64,000 bases of DNA. It comes from M3007 sp031425035 (GTDB lineage Bacteria; Bacteroidota; Bacteroidia; Chitinophagales; Saprospiraceae). This document shows, one piece after another, positions 27,589 to 35,723 of the stretch. The notes under the pieces were generated by a model. It was not told where the DNA came from and made no database searches. It was given only the letters and a program-made list of their open reading frames with translations. Position 1 is the stretch's first letter, and each line of letters opens with the position of its first letter. The position numbers and the translations under genes were made by a program. Where the stretch lies: positions 1 to 64,000 of the forward strand of contig JANPIN010000083.1 of assembly GCA_031425035.1 (NCBI GenBank), read 5' to 3'.

Positions 27589-27921
27589 ATGGCCAACCAA
27601 ACTGATAATTGGACTTACCCGGAATTTCACGCCTTCGTTATGCTCTACGCCGCCAATGCCGACGGCCGCATTACCATCGACGAGGAAAACCTCATCAGCC
27701 CTTCCCTCCCGGCAGACAGTTATGCCCGTATTAAGTCCGAATTCTTAAGTCTGGACGATACGCAGGCACTGGATGTTATTCTCAGTTACCGGGAAAAATA
27801 TTGCCGTTCCCAGTCCGATAAAGAGAAGATCCTGGCCGATATGATGGCTATTTACCAGGCCAATGAAGCCTATGATAAGATCGAACTAGGCGTGCACCAG
27901 TTGTTCAAACGCATGCTCTAG
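27589..27921 (+). CDS. Small TerB-like protein
   Basis: A 110-residue, mostly helical cytosolic protein. The segment FHAFVMLYAANADGRITIDEENLI recalls TerB-like proteins (an acidic ADGxI-xxxE loop that can look like an EF-hand), followed by helices YARIKSEFLSL and KEKILADMMAIYQANEAYDKIELGVHQLFKRML. Function in these small single-domain members is unknown. It is transcribed divergently from the permease and ends 4 bases into the remnant on the other strand. Confidence 0.65.
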   Translation: MANQTDNWTYPEFHAFVMLYAANADGRITIDEENLISPSLPADSYARIKSEFLSLDDTQALDVILSYREKYCRSQSDKEKILADMMAIYQANEAYDKIELGVHQLFKRML

Positions 27922-28175
27922 TACTTCACCACTTCACAAAGCGCCCGGTACACTTCCACCATCGCCAGTGTATCCAGTGCGCAATACGCCCGTAAATGCT
28001 GGCGCAATTCGGCGATTTCGATGGCCGGCACTCTGCCTGTCACCATTTCCAGCCAGCGGATGGAAGCCTGCATGCCGTGGCTGATTTCTAAATCGTGGTA
28101 AGAAAGATGCGGCGCCAGGACCGGTAACACCTGCTTGATGGAGCAGCTTCCCCGAAAGTCCGGGTACAGGTTTTG
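27918..28175 (-). pseudogene. C-terminal remnant of a DUF2779-family gene
   Basis: Read on the minus strand from 28175, the open frame gives YPDFRGSCSIKQVLPVLAP, then LSYHDLEISHGMQAS and finally LRAYCALDTLAMVEVYRAL before a stop. These are the last about 85 residues of DUF2779 proteins (usually 500-700 residues; exonuclease-like, RNase-T-like fold). The frame is closed by TGA (28178-28176) just upstream, and no 5' part is present, so only the tail survives. No usable start codon with leader is visible. Confidence 0.7.
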
Positions 28176-28222
28176 TCATGCGGAATGGATTAAACTAGGC
28201 CGCTCAAGGTAAGGCGGCATAA

Positions 28223-28350
28223 CATGCCATTCGCCGATTGGTAAGGCTTTTTCGAGTGATGAAGAGGTGCTACGGAATATGAAAGACGTGGTGCAAAGGA
28301 TTGCGTGGTGGATCGAGCGGGAAGTGGAAAACAGGGATGGGGGTTTTTCC
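28223..28350 (+). pseudogene. Frameshifted tail of a DUF559-like endonuclease gene
   Basis: In one plus frame RLVRLF is read, and after a one-base slip at the T-run near 28249-28253 the next frame reads SSDEEVLRNMKDVVQRI. Together they match the C-terminal end of Vsr-like DUF559 endonucleases (xVIRFTNEEVLxNxxxV). No N-terminal part is present. A CCCTCC-type inverted repeat begins right after it, as I recall being common beside DUF559 genes in Bacteroidota. Confidence 0.5.
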
Positions 28351-28354
28351 CATG

Positions 28355-28404
28355 GCACCGAGCTACCTCCCCCCTGCCCCCCTCCAAAGAGGGGGATACG
28401 CTGC
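28355..28404. repeat. CCCCCCTGCCCCCCTCCAAA repeat, left arm
   Basis: CACCGAGCTACC, a C-rich stretch, then CCTCCAAAGAGGGGGATACG. It is the inverted counterpart of 28525-28566 (about 40 bases each, with several mismatches). The 120 bases between the arms show no ORF. Confidence 0.75.
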
Positions 28405-28524
28405 GAGGCTGATTAACCGATAATTTAAAGGCTTTTGATTGTAAATATTTTGGGATCAGGTCAGATCAGTGCCTAAGAAAATCACACCAGCAAAAAGGCA
28501 TTATCTACTGAGCCGCCATGCCCG

Positions 28525-28566
28525 CAGCCTATCCCCTTTTGGAGGGGTCAGAGGGAGGCTAGCTCG
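28525..28566. repeat. CCCCTTTTGGAGGGGTCAGA repeat, right arm
   Basis: Reverse complement of the left arm at 28355-28404, including the shared outer word GAGCTA/TAGCTC. The pair could be the ends of a small non-autonomous element or a large hairpin. Confidence 0.75.
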
Positions 28567-28637
28567 ATGCCAAAGAAAAACACACTTCAACCATTTCCCC
28601 ACCCGCTTGTTTTCCTACCTCACATAAACCTACCACC

Positions 28638-28943
28638 ATGGCGCCAGAACTCGAGTCCCTGCCCCTCGTCAATAATGAATCGTCCCGCCAGTTTGAACTG
28701 GTTGTGGACGGACAAAAAGCCAAAATCGAATATGATTTGCAGAAAAACCGTATGTTTCTGACCCATACGGAAGTACCGGCCGCGCTGGAAGGCCAGGGCG
28801 TCGGCTCGGCTATAGTGGAAAAGACGTTGCAGTTTATCGAGGAAAATAATTTGAAACTGGTCCCCTGGTGCTCCTTTGTAAAAGCGCATTTGAAAAGGCA
28901 CCCGGAATGGAAACGGGTGTTGGCGCAGGGAATACAGATATAA
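28638..28943 (+). CDS. GCN5-related (PF14542-type) small acetyltransferase
   Basis: A 101-residue protein of the YjdJ-like N-acetyltransferase group. QFELVVDGQKAKIEYDLQKNRMFLTHTEVPAALEGQGVGSAIVEKTLQFI contains the acetyl-CoA-binding GQGVGSA loop, and LKLVPWCSFVKAHLKRHPEWKRVL is the usual C-terminal end with its conserved Cys. Cytosolic; substrate unknown. It is convergent with mutS2, with only 5 bases between the stops. Confidence 0.88.
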   Translation: MAPELESLPLVNNESSRQFELVVDGQKAKIEYDLQKNRMFLTHTEVPAALEGQGVGSAIVEKTLQFIEENNLKLVPWCSFVKAHLKRHPEWKRVLAQGIQI

Positions 28944-28948
28944 CCCCC

Positions 28949-31342
28949 CTACGCCAGCTCCACGATCGTCACCCCATTTCCCCCCGCCGAATCTTCGGGA
29001 TGGGAAACACTAGACACGGTGCGGCCATATTCGCGCAGTTTCTGACGCACCATTTTGCGCAGAATACCGTCGCCTTTACCGTGTAAAATGCGCAGGTTGT
29101 TGGCGTTGGTCAGCAGGGCATTGTCCACGAATTTTTCGAGTACGTTGAGGGCTTCATCTTTGCTCATGCCGCGCAGGTCGATCTTGGCATCGAAGTCGGC
29201 CACACGCTGCAGGTCGGCCTGCATGATATTACTGGTTTGTTGCAGCGGCTCGGCGACTGAAAGCAGGTCGCGAATGGCGACGGTCAGGCGCATTTCGCCC
29301 ATGATGACCACGGCTTTGTTGCCCTTCATACTTTCTATGGTCCCGGTAGCGCCGCCAGCCCGTAAGCGTACGAAATCGCCCGGGGTCAGTGGACGTCCCG
29401 CGGCGGAAGGAATGCCTTTCTCTTCGAGTTTGACGACCTGAGAGTGAATATCATCCACTTCGCGGGCCTTTTCAGTGCGGTCCTGGCGCAGCTGCTGGGA
29501 AATTTCCCGGGCTTTTTCCAGGTTCTTTTCAGATTGCAGCTGGCGAATGAATTTATCGACCTCGCGGCTCTGGTTGGCGCTCTGCCGCAGTTCCAGTTCC
29601 TTTTGTTCGAGTTTCAGCCGCTTGCGCTTCACGTCGAGATCCTGCTGTAAACCATCGTAGGTCTTGATGAGGCGTTCCAGGGATTGCTCTTTATCGGTCA
29701 CCGAGCGGAGTTTCTCTTCCAGTTCCTGCTTTTCGCGCTGCAGTTCGATAAGAATATCGTCGACCGCCGTTTCACTGCCGGTTCGGTTCCGGGCATAGTC
29801 GATCACGTCTTTGGACAGTCCGCTTTTGGCGGCGATCTCGAAGGCATAACTGCTGCCGGGGCGGCCTACTTTTAACTCATAAGTTGGCGACAGCGTGTCT
29901 TTATCGAAGTGCATACTGCCATTCAGGACGCCCTGGTTGCGGAAAGCGAAGACTTTGAGGTTGGAATAGTGGGTGGTGATCACCGCGTACACGCCTTTGC
30001 GGTGTAGTCCGCGCAGGATCGACTCGGCAATGGAACCGCCGGGTTTAGGGTCGGTACCGCTGCCCATTTCATCGATGAGGACCAGGGTTTGCGGAGTGGC
30101 TTTTTCCAGAAAAACGCGGGCATTCTGCAGGCGCGAAGAGTAGGTGGACAGGTCGTCGTCCAGACTCTGCTGGTCGCCGATATCGGCAAATATCTGCTTA
30201 AAAATACCGAATTCGCTCAGTTCATGTACCGGCACCAGCAGGCCACTCTGCACCATGAGCTGCATGAGGCCTACGGATTTCATGGCCACCGATTTCCCTC
30301 CTGCATTCGGACCAGACAGGATCAGAATATGGTCTTCCGGGGTTAAGCGCAGTTCGAAAGGCACGGTTTTGCGGCCCTGGGCTTTATTTTTCAAATAGAG
30401 CAGCGGGTGGTAGCCCTTGCGAATACCAATGATCGGTTTTTCTTTCAGGATGGGCATGCCGGCGCGCATGGCCACTGCGATGCGGGCTTTGGCGTGGATG
30501 ACGTCGTAGCGCACCAGCACGTCGAGGTACTGACGCAGCAGCGGGCTATAGGGGCGTATTTGTTCGCTGAGATCGCGCAGAATGCGGAATATCTCCCGTT
30601 TTTCATCGCTTTCGAGGTCGAAAATATCGTTGTTGATCTCGATGACCGGCTCGGGTTCGATAAAAGTTGTGCGGCCGGTATCCGATTCATCGTGGATAAT
30701 CCCGCGGATCTTGCGTTTATGTTCGGAAGGCACCGAAAGGACGCGGCGGTGATTTCGGAAGCTCTCGGGCGTGTCGGACAGCCAGCCTTTGGCGCGGTAC
30801 TCCTGGATGATCTGACGGAAACGAACATCCAGATCGCGGACTTTTTGCTGAATTGCCCGGCGAATTTGAAGCAGTTCCGGAGAAGCATCGGGACGAATAT
30901 CGCCCTTATCATCGAAAACTGCCGTGATGGCTTTGATGAGTTCTTCATCGAAAGTCAGCGGACGGATCAGATCGTAGAGTTTGGGATATATTTCTTTTTT
31001 CGCTCCGCCGGAGAAGTAGCGGAACACGTCGCGTACGATGAATAGAATACGCAAAATACCCTGGAACGATTCTGTTTGCAGGGTATAACCGTTCACATCC
31101 AGTAGTTTCAGATCGGGACGTATATCCTGATAAGCTGCCAGGGGGAAGCGGTCGTTTTTCTCCAAAGCCAGTTTAAACTCCCGCACCTCCCGTAGTTGCC
31201 GGTCTATTTCCGAAAAAAGCAGACTGGGCTGCAGGTTTTTTAATTCTTCGGCGGCCAGCGGAGTGAAGGCCTCCTTCTCCAGTAACTCCCGCACTTTATC
31301 AAATTCCAGCTTCTGAAAAACATCTTTCGGCTCAAAAACCAT
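28949..31342 (-). CDS. mutS2: MutS2 family endonuclease / ribosome-collision factor
   Basis: A 797-residue protein. The core and clamp regions lead to the MutS-type ATPase with Walker A GPNAGGKS (about 345-352) and the Walker B region TLVLIDEMGSGTDPKPG. A long coiled coil (about 515-640) and a KOW-like segment (GDFVRLRAGGATGTIESMKG) follow. The C-terminal Smr domain has DLRGMSKDEAL and LRILHGKGDGILR (about 720-780). MutS2 is known to suppress recombination and, in Bacillus, to act on collided ribosomes. A -7 box is present upstream. Confidence 0.96.
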   Translation of the reverse strand: MVFEPKDVFQKLEFDKVRELLEKEAFTPLAAEELKNLQPSLLFSEIDRQLREVREFKLALEKNDRFPLAAYQDIRPDLKLLDVNGYTLQTESFQGILRILFIVRDVFRYFSGGAKKEIYPKLYDLIRPLTFDEELIKAITAVFDDKGDIRPDASPELLQIRRAIQQKVRDLDVRFRQIIQEYRAKGWLSDTPESFRNHRRVLSVPSEHKRKIRGIIHDESDTGRTTFIEPEPVIEINNDIFDLESDEKREIFRILRDLSEQIRPYSPLLRQYLDVLVRYDVIHAKARIAVAMRAGMPILKEKPIIGIRKGYHPLLYLKNKAQGRKTVPFELRLTPEDHILILSGPNAGGKSVAMKSVGLMQLMVQSGLLVPVHELSEFGIFKQIFADIGDQQSLDDDLSTYSSRLQNARVFLEKATPQTLVLIDEMGSGTDPKPGGSIAESILRGLHRKGVYAVITTHYSNLKVFAFRNQGVLNGSMHFDKDTLSPTYELKVGRPGSSYAFEIAAKSGLSKDVIDYARNRTGSETAVDDILIELQREKQELEEKLRSVTDKEQSLERLIKTYDGLQQDLDVKRKRLKLEQKELELRQSANQSREVDKFIRQLQSEKNLEKAREISQQLRQDRTEKAREVDDIHSQVVKLEEKGIPSAAGRPLTPGDFVRLRAGGATGTIESMKGNKAVVIMGEMRLTVAIRDLLSVAEPLQQTSNIMQADLQRVADFDAKIDLRGMSKDEALNVLEKFVDNALLTNANNLRILHGKGDGILRKMVRQKLREYGRTVSSVSHPEDSAGGNGVTIVELA

Positions 31343-31377
31343 TCTCCATTAAAATTTAAATATGAACCCAATTTGGG

Positions 31378-31411
31378 CAAAAATACCCGTTTACAACCAA
31401 TTGCAGGGCAA
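31378..31411 (-). promoter_or_regulatory. Candidate promoter for mutS2
   Basis: On the minus strand TTG (31411-31409), 23-base spacer, TATTTTTG (31385-31378), a perfect TAnnTTTG. The 5' leader would be about 30 bases. Confidence 0.45.
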
Positions 31412-31504
31412 GAAGTTCCCGGCAGCCCGCTTTTCCCGTGTTGTATGGGCTGGGCAGAAGCATAATTGGCGAATGTCTGCAACAGACATTTTTTCCTAAA
31501 AATG

Positions 31505-31534
31505 TTGTTAGGAGCCGCCGAATAAATAGATTTG
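31505..31534 (+). promoter_or_regulatory. Bacteroidota-type promoter for the Omp28-like gene
   Basis: TTG (31505-31507), exactly 19 bases, TAGATTTG (31527-31534). Both elements are consensus, giving a start near 31541 and a 33-base leader before the ATG at 31574. It also argues against the longer ORF, whose TTG start would lie inside the -7 box. Confidence 0.75.
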
Positions 31535-31573
31535 CAGCTTCACATTTCACTTAACCAACATTTCTGCTGTACT

Positions 31574-33538
31574 ATGTTTAAAAAACTACTGCTTTCGTTT
31601 TTAACCCTCTCCTCCCTGTCGGCCTTGAACGCTCAGGTTCTCTGGTCAGAAGATTTTGAAGGTGGCACGTCACTGCCGTCCGGCTGGTCACAAACGACCG
31701 ATGCATCCGATGGCGGATGGCTGGTGGCTGACGCTCCCGCGATGTCTTCCCAGTATTTCGGAATTCCTGCCCACACTGGCAACGCCGTCGGTACCAATGA
31801 TGACGGTTGCAACTGCGATAAAGGCAACGAACTGCTGCAATTACCAGCTATTGATCTCACCGGTCAAACCACCATTTACCTGTTGGCGGACGTGTTTTAC
31901 TTCCATGGCCAGTATCAGAGCGCAATCGAAGAACTTACCCTGGAAGCTTCCGTCGATGGCGGCGCTACCTGGGAAGTTATCAAAGCGTTTGACGGTGCAG
32001 GCGCCTGGACGACCCGCGGGGTGGACATTTCGGCTTACGCCGGAAAGCCCAGCGTGATTTTCGGTTTCCGCTACAATGACGGTGCTGACTGGCTGTACGG
32101 CGCGGTATTGGACAATATCAAAATCGTGGTGGCAGACAACATCCTGAAAGCAACTGCCGGTTCCGCTTCGTTGTCGAAGTACCTCGACCTGATCCCCGGT
32201 TACATTCCTTATGGCCAGAAAGCCCTGCCAGGAACGGAACTGTACGTGAGTTCTTCGCTGACCAACCCCGGTTACGTGACTATCAACTCGTTTGATGCTA
32301 CGCTGACTTCGGGTACTTTCACGCAGGTAAAATCATTTGAAGGCTTGAACATTCAACTGTTCGATACCTACAATTTCGATTTCGACAATGCATTCATGGT
32401 GGAAGCGGGTGCAAACAGCATTACTGTAACTATCTCTAACATCAATGGTGGTACGGATGATGACGTAACGGACAACTCTTCTGCCTTCACGGTAGCGGGT
32501 GTGACGCCTGCGGATGGCCGTAAAGTCGTCGTGGAAGAAGGTACGGGTACCTGGTGCGGCTGGTGCCCACGCGGCGCCGTGATGATGGATCACCTGAACG
32601 AAATGTTCCCGGAGTCCTTCGTCGGTATTGCCGTGCACAACAACGCCAGCGACCCAATGCGTGTTGCTACTTATGATCAAGGTATGTTGACCCTGATCTC
32701 GGGTTTCCCGAGCGGTCTGGTTGACCGTACTTTCATCGCTATTGATCCGTTGGAATTCGAAAGCGCCATGGTCGATCGTTTGTCCACACCTCCTGCCGTG
32801 AAAATCTCGCAGGATGTAGCATGGGATGCGGTGACACGTAAAGCTACCGTAACCAGCCACCTGGATTTCCAGCAGGCTTTGGATGGTAACTACCGTATTG
32901 CCGTTGTATTCACCCAGGATAGCGTAAAAGGTACGGCTGCGGGTTATGCCCAGACCAACTACTACGCTGGTGGTGGCGTCGGCCCTATGGCCGGTTATGA
33001 AGATCTGGCCGCTACGATCCCTGCCACTCAAACCCAGTTCGAGCACGTCGCCCGCGCTTTGGTCGGTGGTTTCAAGGGTGTTGCCAGCAGCGTTCCAGCT
33101 ACCAATGCTGCCGGTACTACGCATGTCTACACTTCTGCCGCTTACACGGTACCCGCTACGCAGGATATCACTAAAATGCACGCTATCACCCTGCTGATCA
33201 ATCAAACGACTGGCGCTATCGTGAACGCTGAAACTACGGTGGTACCATTCGTTACAAGCAGCACGAAAGACCTGACCGATGGTTCGGTGGCCGTGAGCAT
33301 GTACCCAAATCCAGTGCGCGACCAGGCTACCCTGACCATGACGCTGAAGCAAAACAGCGACGTGCAAATGCACGTGGTGGACATGAACGGTAAAGTCGTG
33401 ATGGAGCAGAACTACAGCAACCTGGTTGGCGCTAACAAGCTGCCTATCAGCTTAGGTCGCCTGCCAATTGGCAACTACCTGCTGACGGTAACGGCTAAAG
33501 GCCAGACGGCTACGCAGCAGTTCTCGATCGTACGCTAA
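31574..33538 (+). CDS. Omp28-related thioredoxin-fold T9SS-secreted protein
   Basis: A 654-residue secreted protein. In order: signal peptide (about 1-21), a jelly-roll domain of the choice-of-anchor J/MAM type (about 23-190; WSEDFEGGTSLPSGWSQ to DNIKIVV), an Omp28-type domain with thioredoxin motif GTWCGWCPRG near 327-336 and FPSGLVDRTF, and a type A T9SS tail (MYPNPVRDQATLTM ... LPIGNYLLTVTAKG). Omp28 is a surface lipoprotein/adhesin first described in Porphyromonas; the CxxC pair suggests thiol chemistry but this is unproven. Codon use is visibly more uniform (GGT, ACC, CTG) than in neighbours, and it has the best promoter in the window, so strong expression is likely. The ATG at 31574 gives a standard signal peptide. 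Confidence 0.88.
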   Translation: MFKKLLLSFLTLSSLSALNAQVLWSEDFEGGTSLPSGWSQTTDASDGGWLVADAPAMSSQYFGIPAHTGNAVGTNDDGCNCDKGNELLQLPAIDLTGQTTIYLLADVFYFHGQYQSAIEELTLEASVDGGATWEVIKAFDGAGAWTTRGVDISAYAGKPSVIFGFRYNDGADWLYGAVLDNIKIVVADNILKATAGSASLSKYLDLIPGYIPYGQKALPGTELYVSSSLTNPGYVTINSFDATLTSGTFTQVKSFEGLNIQLFDTYNFDFDNAFMVEAGANSITVTISNINGGTDDDVTDNSSAFTVAGVTPADGRKVVVEEGTGTWCGWCPRGAVMMDHLNEMFPESFVGIAVHNNASDPMRVATYDQGMLTLISGFPSGLVDRTFIAIDPLEFESAMVDRLSTPPAVKISQDVAWDAVTRKATVTSHLDFQQALDGNYRIAVVFTQDSVKGTAAGYAQTNYYAGGGVGPMAGYEDLAATIPATQTQFEHVARALVGGFKGVASSVPATNAAGTTHVYTSAAYTVPATQDITKMHAITLLINQTTGAIVNAETTVVPFVTSSTKDLTDGSVAVSMYPNPVRDQATLTMTLKQNSDVQMHVVDMNGKVVMEQNYSNLVGANKLPISLGRLPIGNYLLTVTAKGQTATQQFSIVR

Positions 33539-33546
33539 TTACCGCT

Positions 33547-33715
33547 TGTAACCCCGACTTTAGTCGGGAAGTAAAAAACGGTTATAGTCAAATATGATGA
33601 GCGGCAGTCGTCCCCACGGGCGGCTGCCGCTTTTGTAACCCCGACTTTAGTCGGGAACCCCGCTCCCAACCCCAAAATATATTTCTCCCGGCCCGACTAA
33701 AGTCGGGATTACAAC
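33547..33715. repeat. Three CCCGACTTTAGTCGGG palindromic repeats
   Basis: Two direct copies of GTAACCCCGACTTTAGTCGG (33549-33570, 33635-33657) and one inverted copy (33692-33714). Each unit is itself a palindrome, as in REP elements. They flank the hairpin at 33600-33634 between the Omp28-like gene and lpxB. Confidence 0.85.
33600..33637 (+). terminator. Intrinsic terminator after the Omp28-like gene
   Basis: AGCGGCAG pairs with CTGCCGCT around a G/C-rich loop and is followed by TTTTG. It sits 60 bases after the stop and overlaps the palindromic repeats. Confidence 0.6.
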
Positions 33716-33730
33716 TCCGTCCTTTGCCGC

Positions 33731-34831
33731 ATGAAACTTTACATCATTGCGGGGGAAGCCTCCGGCGACCTGCACGGCTCCAACCTGATCAAAGCCCTTA
33801 AAAAGCAGCAGCCGGATTTGCATTGCCGGGCCTGGGGCGGCGATATGATGCAGGCCACCGGAGCGGAATTGGTTCGCCACTATCGCGACCTGGCCTTCAT
33901 GGGTTTTGTAGAAGTGGTCAAAAACCTGCGGGCCATCCTGGGCAACATCACATTTTGTAAGCGCGATATTCTTGCCTATCAACCTGATGCACTGGTGTTG
34001 ATCGATTATCCCGGTTTCAATCTGCGGATTGCCAAATGGGCCAAAAGCCAGGGTTTGAAAGTGATCTATTATATTTCCCCGCAAATCTGGGCCTGGCATA
34101 GTTCGCGGGTGCATGCTATTCAGCGCGATGTGGATCAAATGCTGGTGATATTACCCTTTGAAACCGATTTTTTTCAAAAATATGGCGTACAGGTGCAGTT
34201 TGTGGGCCATCCGCTGCTGGATGCCATGCCGCCTGCAACCGGCAAGACCGTTCAAAACGAATCGGCCCCACTGATTGCCCTGTTGCCCGGCAGCCGCCGT
34301 CAGGAAGTGCAGCGCATCCTTCCGCCCATGCTCCGGGTGACGCCATATTTCCCGGACTACCGGTTCGTAGTGGCGGGCGCTACGTCCCTGCCGGCAGATT
34401 TTTATCAGCCTTTTCTGAAAGATCACCCCAATGTTTCGCTGGTCAGTGGTCAGACCTATGCCCTGCTACAGGAAGCCCGGGCGGCACTGGTCAAATCCGG
34501 AACCTCCACCCTGGAGGCCGCCTTGTTTAATGTTCCCCAGGTGGTCTGTTATGCCGGCAATCCCCTGTCTTACCACATAGCACGGCGTTTGATCAATGTA
34601 AAATATATTTCCCTGGTCAACCTGATCATGGACCGGCCGCTGGTACGCGAACTAATTCAGGATGAATTAAATACGGAGAATTTACGGACGGCTTTAAGCG
34701 ACCTGCTCGACCCGGCTCAGGCAGCGGCCCTGCAACAGGGCTACACGGAATTGCGGCAACGCCTGGGAGATGGCGGCGCGTCGGAACGGGCGGCTACGGC
34801 GGTGTTGGCTACAGTGCGTAAAACAAACTAA
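33731..34831 (+). CDS. lpxB: Lipid-A-disaccharide synthase
   Basis: A 366-residue GT19 enzyme that joins UDP-2,3-diacylglucosamine and lipid X to make the lipid A disaccharide at the inner membrane. Visible signatures are MKLYIIAGEASGDLHGSNLI at the N-terminus, MGFVEVVKNL, YYISPQIWAWHSSRVHAI, FVGHPLLD, ALLPGSRRQEVQRILPPML and VKSGTSTLEAAL. Full length. It ends 4 bases inside the convergent OB-fold gene. No other lipid A gene is nearby. Confidence 0.97.
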   Translation: MKLYIIAGEASGDLHGSNLIKALKKQQPDLHCRAWGGDMMQATGAELVRHYRDLAFMGFVEVVKNLRAILGNITFCKRDILAYQPDALVLIDYPGFNLRIAKWAKSQGLKVIYYISPQIWAWHSSRVHAIQRDVDQMLVILPFETDFFQKYGVQVQFVGHPLLDAMPPATGKTVQNESAPLIALLPGSRRQEVQRILPPMLRVTPYFPDYRFVVAGATSLPADFYQPFLKDHPNVSLVSGQTYALLQEARAALVKSGTSTLEAALFNVPQVVCYAGNPLSYHIARRLINVKYISLVNLIMDRPLVRELIQDELNTENLRTALSDLLDPAQAAALQQGYTELRQRLGDGGASERAATAVLATVRKTN

Positions 34832-35694
34832 TGTTTCTGAAATGGCAGTTTATAAATACTGCCTTGCGTTTTTACCAGGGCGGTATATGGACCCGGTGGC
34901 AGGACGCTGACATCCAGCTGGGTGGTGCCGCTGGAATGGGCAATGGCGAACAGTTGTTCTTTTCCGGTGGCGTCGTTGACGGTGATCTTGCCTGATGGAC
35001 AATTCATGATCCGCAGGACGTCCTGTACATTGTTCGTTTCCAGTTCCACTTCTTTTTCCGGGACTTTAGCTACCAGTTGCTCCAGGTTCAGGGGAAGCAA
35101 TTGAAAATCCCGGAAGCGAGAAACGATAGCGATCAGGGGGATAGACTGACTGGGCACGGGTGCGCCGGCCAAAGGGCTGTCTTTGGGAATATACACCTTG
35201 TTTTTATAACCCATGCTGTCGGTTATAGCCAGGCTGATGTTGCCAGAAAAAGTATCCCGGCGGTCGGCAAAGCGGATCTGTTCCAGGTGCACCAGCTGGC
35301 TTTCATACGCCGGTCCCACCTCGCCGAGGCGAATAGTTTTGGGTTTCGGCAGTGGTTGCCCGGTCAGAATGGCCCGGTAGGCCGTTATAGGGCTGATTTC
35401 CAGCAAGTTATTGTACACCGTCAGTTTGCCGCTGATCTCAATGCTATCACCGGCTTTAACTATTTTCTCAAAACCGGCGGCCGAACCCTGACCTGGGTAA
35501 ATGGCTAAGCCGGCGGTACCGTCCTGTAAGTAACGCGTTTTACCCATTTCTGCACCGGTAGTTACTATGCCGCGTACCGTAACACTACTACCGGCGGCCT
35601 GGTTGCGCGCGCTGGCAATGGTCGTCATCTGGGCGGATACGGAAACTGTCAAAACAAGGGCGCCCAACATCAGGACCGAAATGCGTAGGAACAT
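34828..35694 (-). CDS. Secreted OB-fold protein with possible degenerate sorting tail
   Basis: A 288-residue exported protein with a signal peptide (about 1-21). Residues about 25-120 (SSVTVRGIVTTGAEMGKTRYLQDGTAGLAIYPG, KAGDSIEISGKLTVYNNLLEI) match the OB-fold/DUF5689-like pattern found in Bacteroidota extracellular nucleases and lipoproteins; a second, weaker copy may span 125-205. The last about 80 residues (KITVNDATGKEQLFAI ... LPPGPYTALVKTQGSIYKLPFQ) resemble a type A T9SS tail without the PNP motif. No catalytic nuclease domain is present, so it could be a nucleic-acid or ligand-binding protein. The 5' end lies 29 bases after the giant protein's stop, so co-transcription is likely. Confidence 0.7.
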   Translation of the reverse strand: MFLRISVLMLGALVLTVSVSAQMTTIASARNQAAGSSVTVRGIVTTGAEMGKTRYLQDGTAGLAIYPGQGSAAGFEKIVKAGDSIEISGKLTVYNNLLEISPITAYRAILTGQPLPKPKTIRLGEVGPAYESQLVHLEQIRFADRRDTFSGNISLAITDSMGYKNKVYIPKDSPLAGAPVPSQSIPLIAIVSRFRDFQLLPLNLEQLVAKVPEKEVELETNNVQDVLRIMNCPSGKITVNDATGKEQLFAIAHSSGTTQLDVSVLPPGPYTALVKTQGSIYKLPFQKH

Positions 35695-35723
35695 TATTGT
35701 CTGCTCTAAAATTGAAAAATTAA

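Noticed and set aside
32333..33373. 346-codon minus-strand ORF opposite the Omp28-like gene
   Set aside because: Antisense to a gene with promoter, signal peptide and T9SS tail; His/Arg-rich shadow product.
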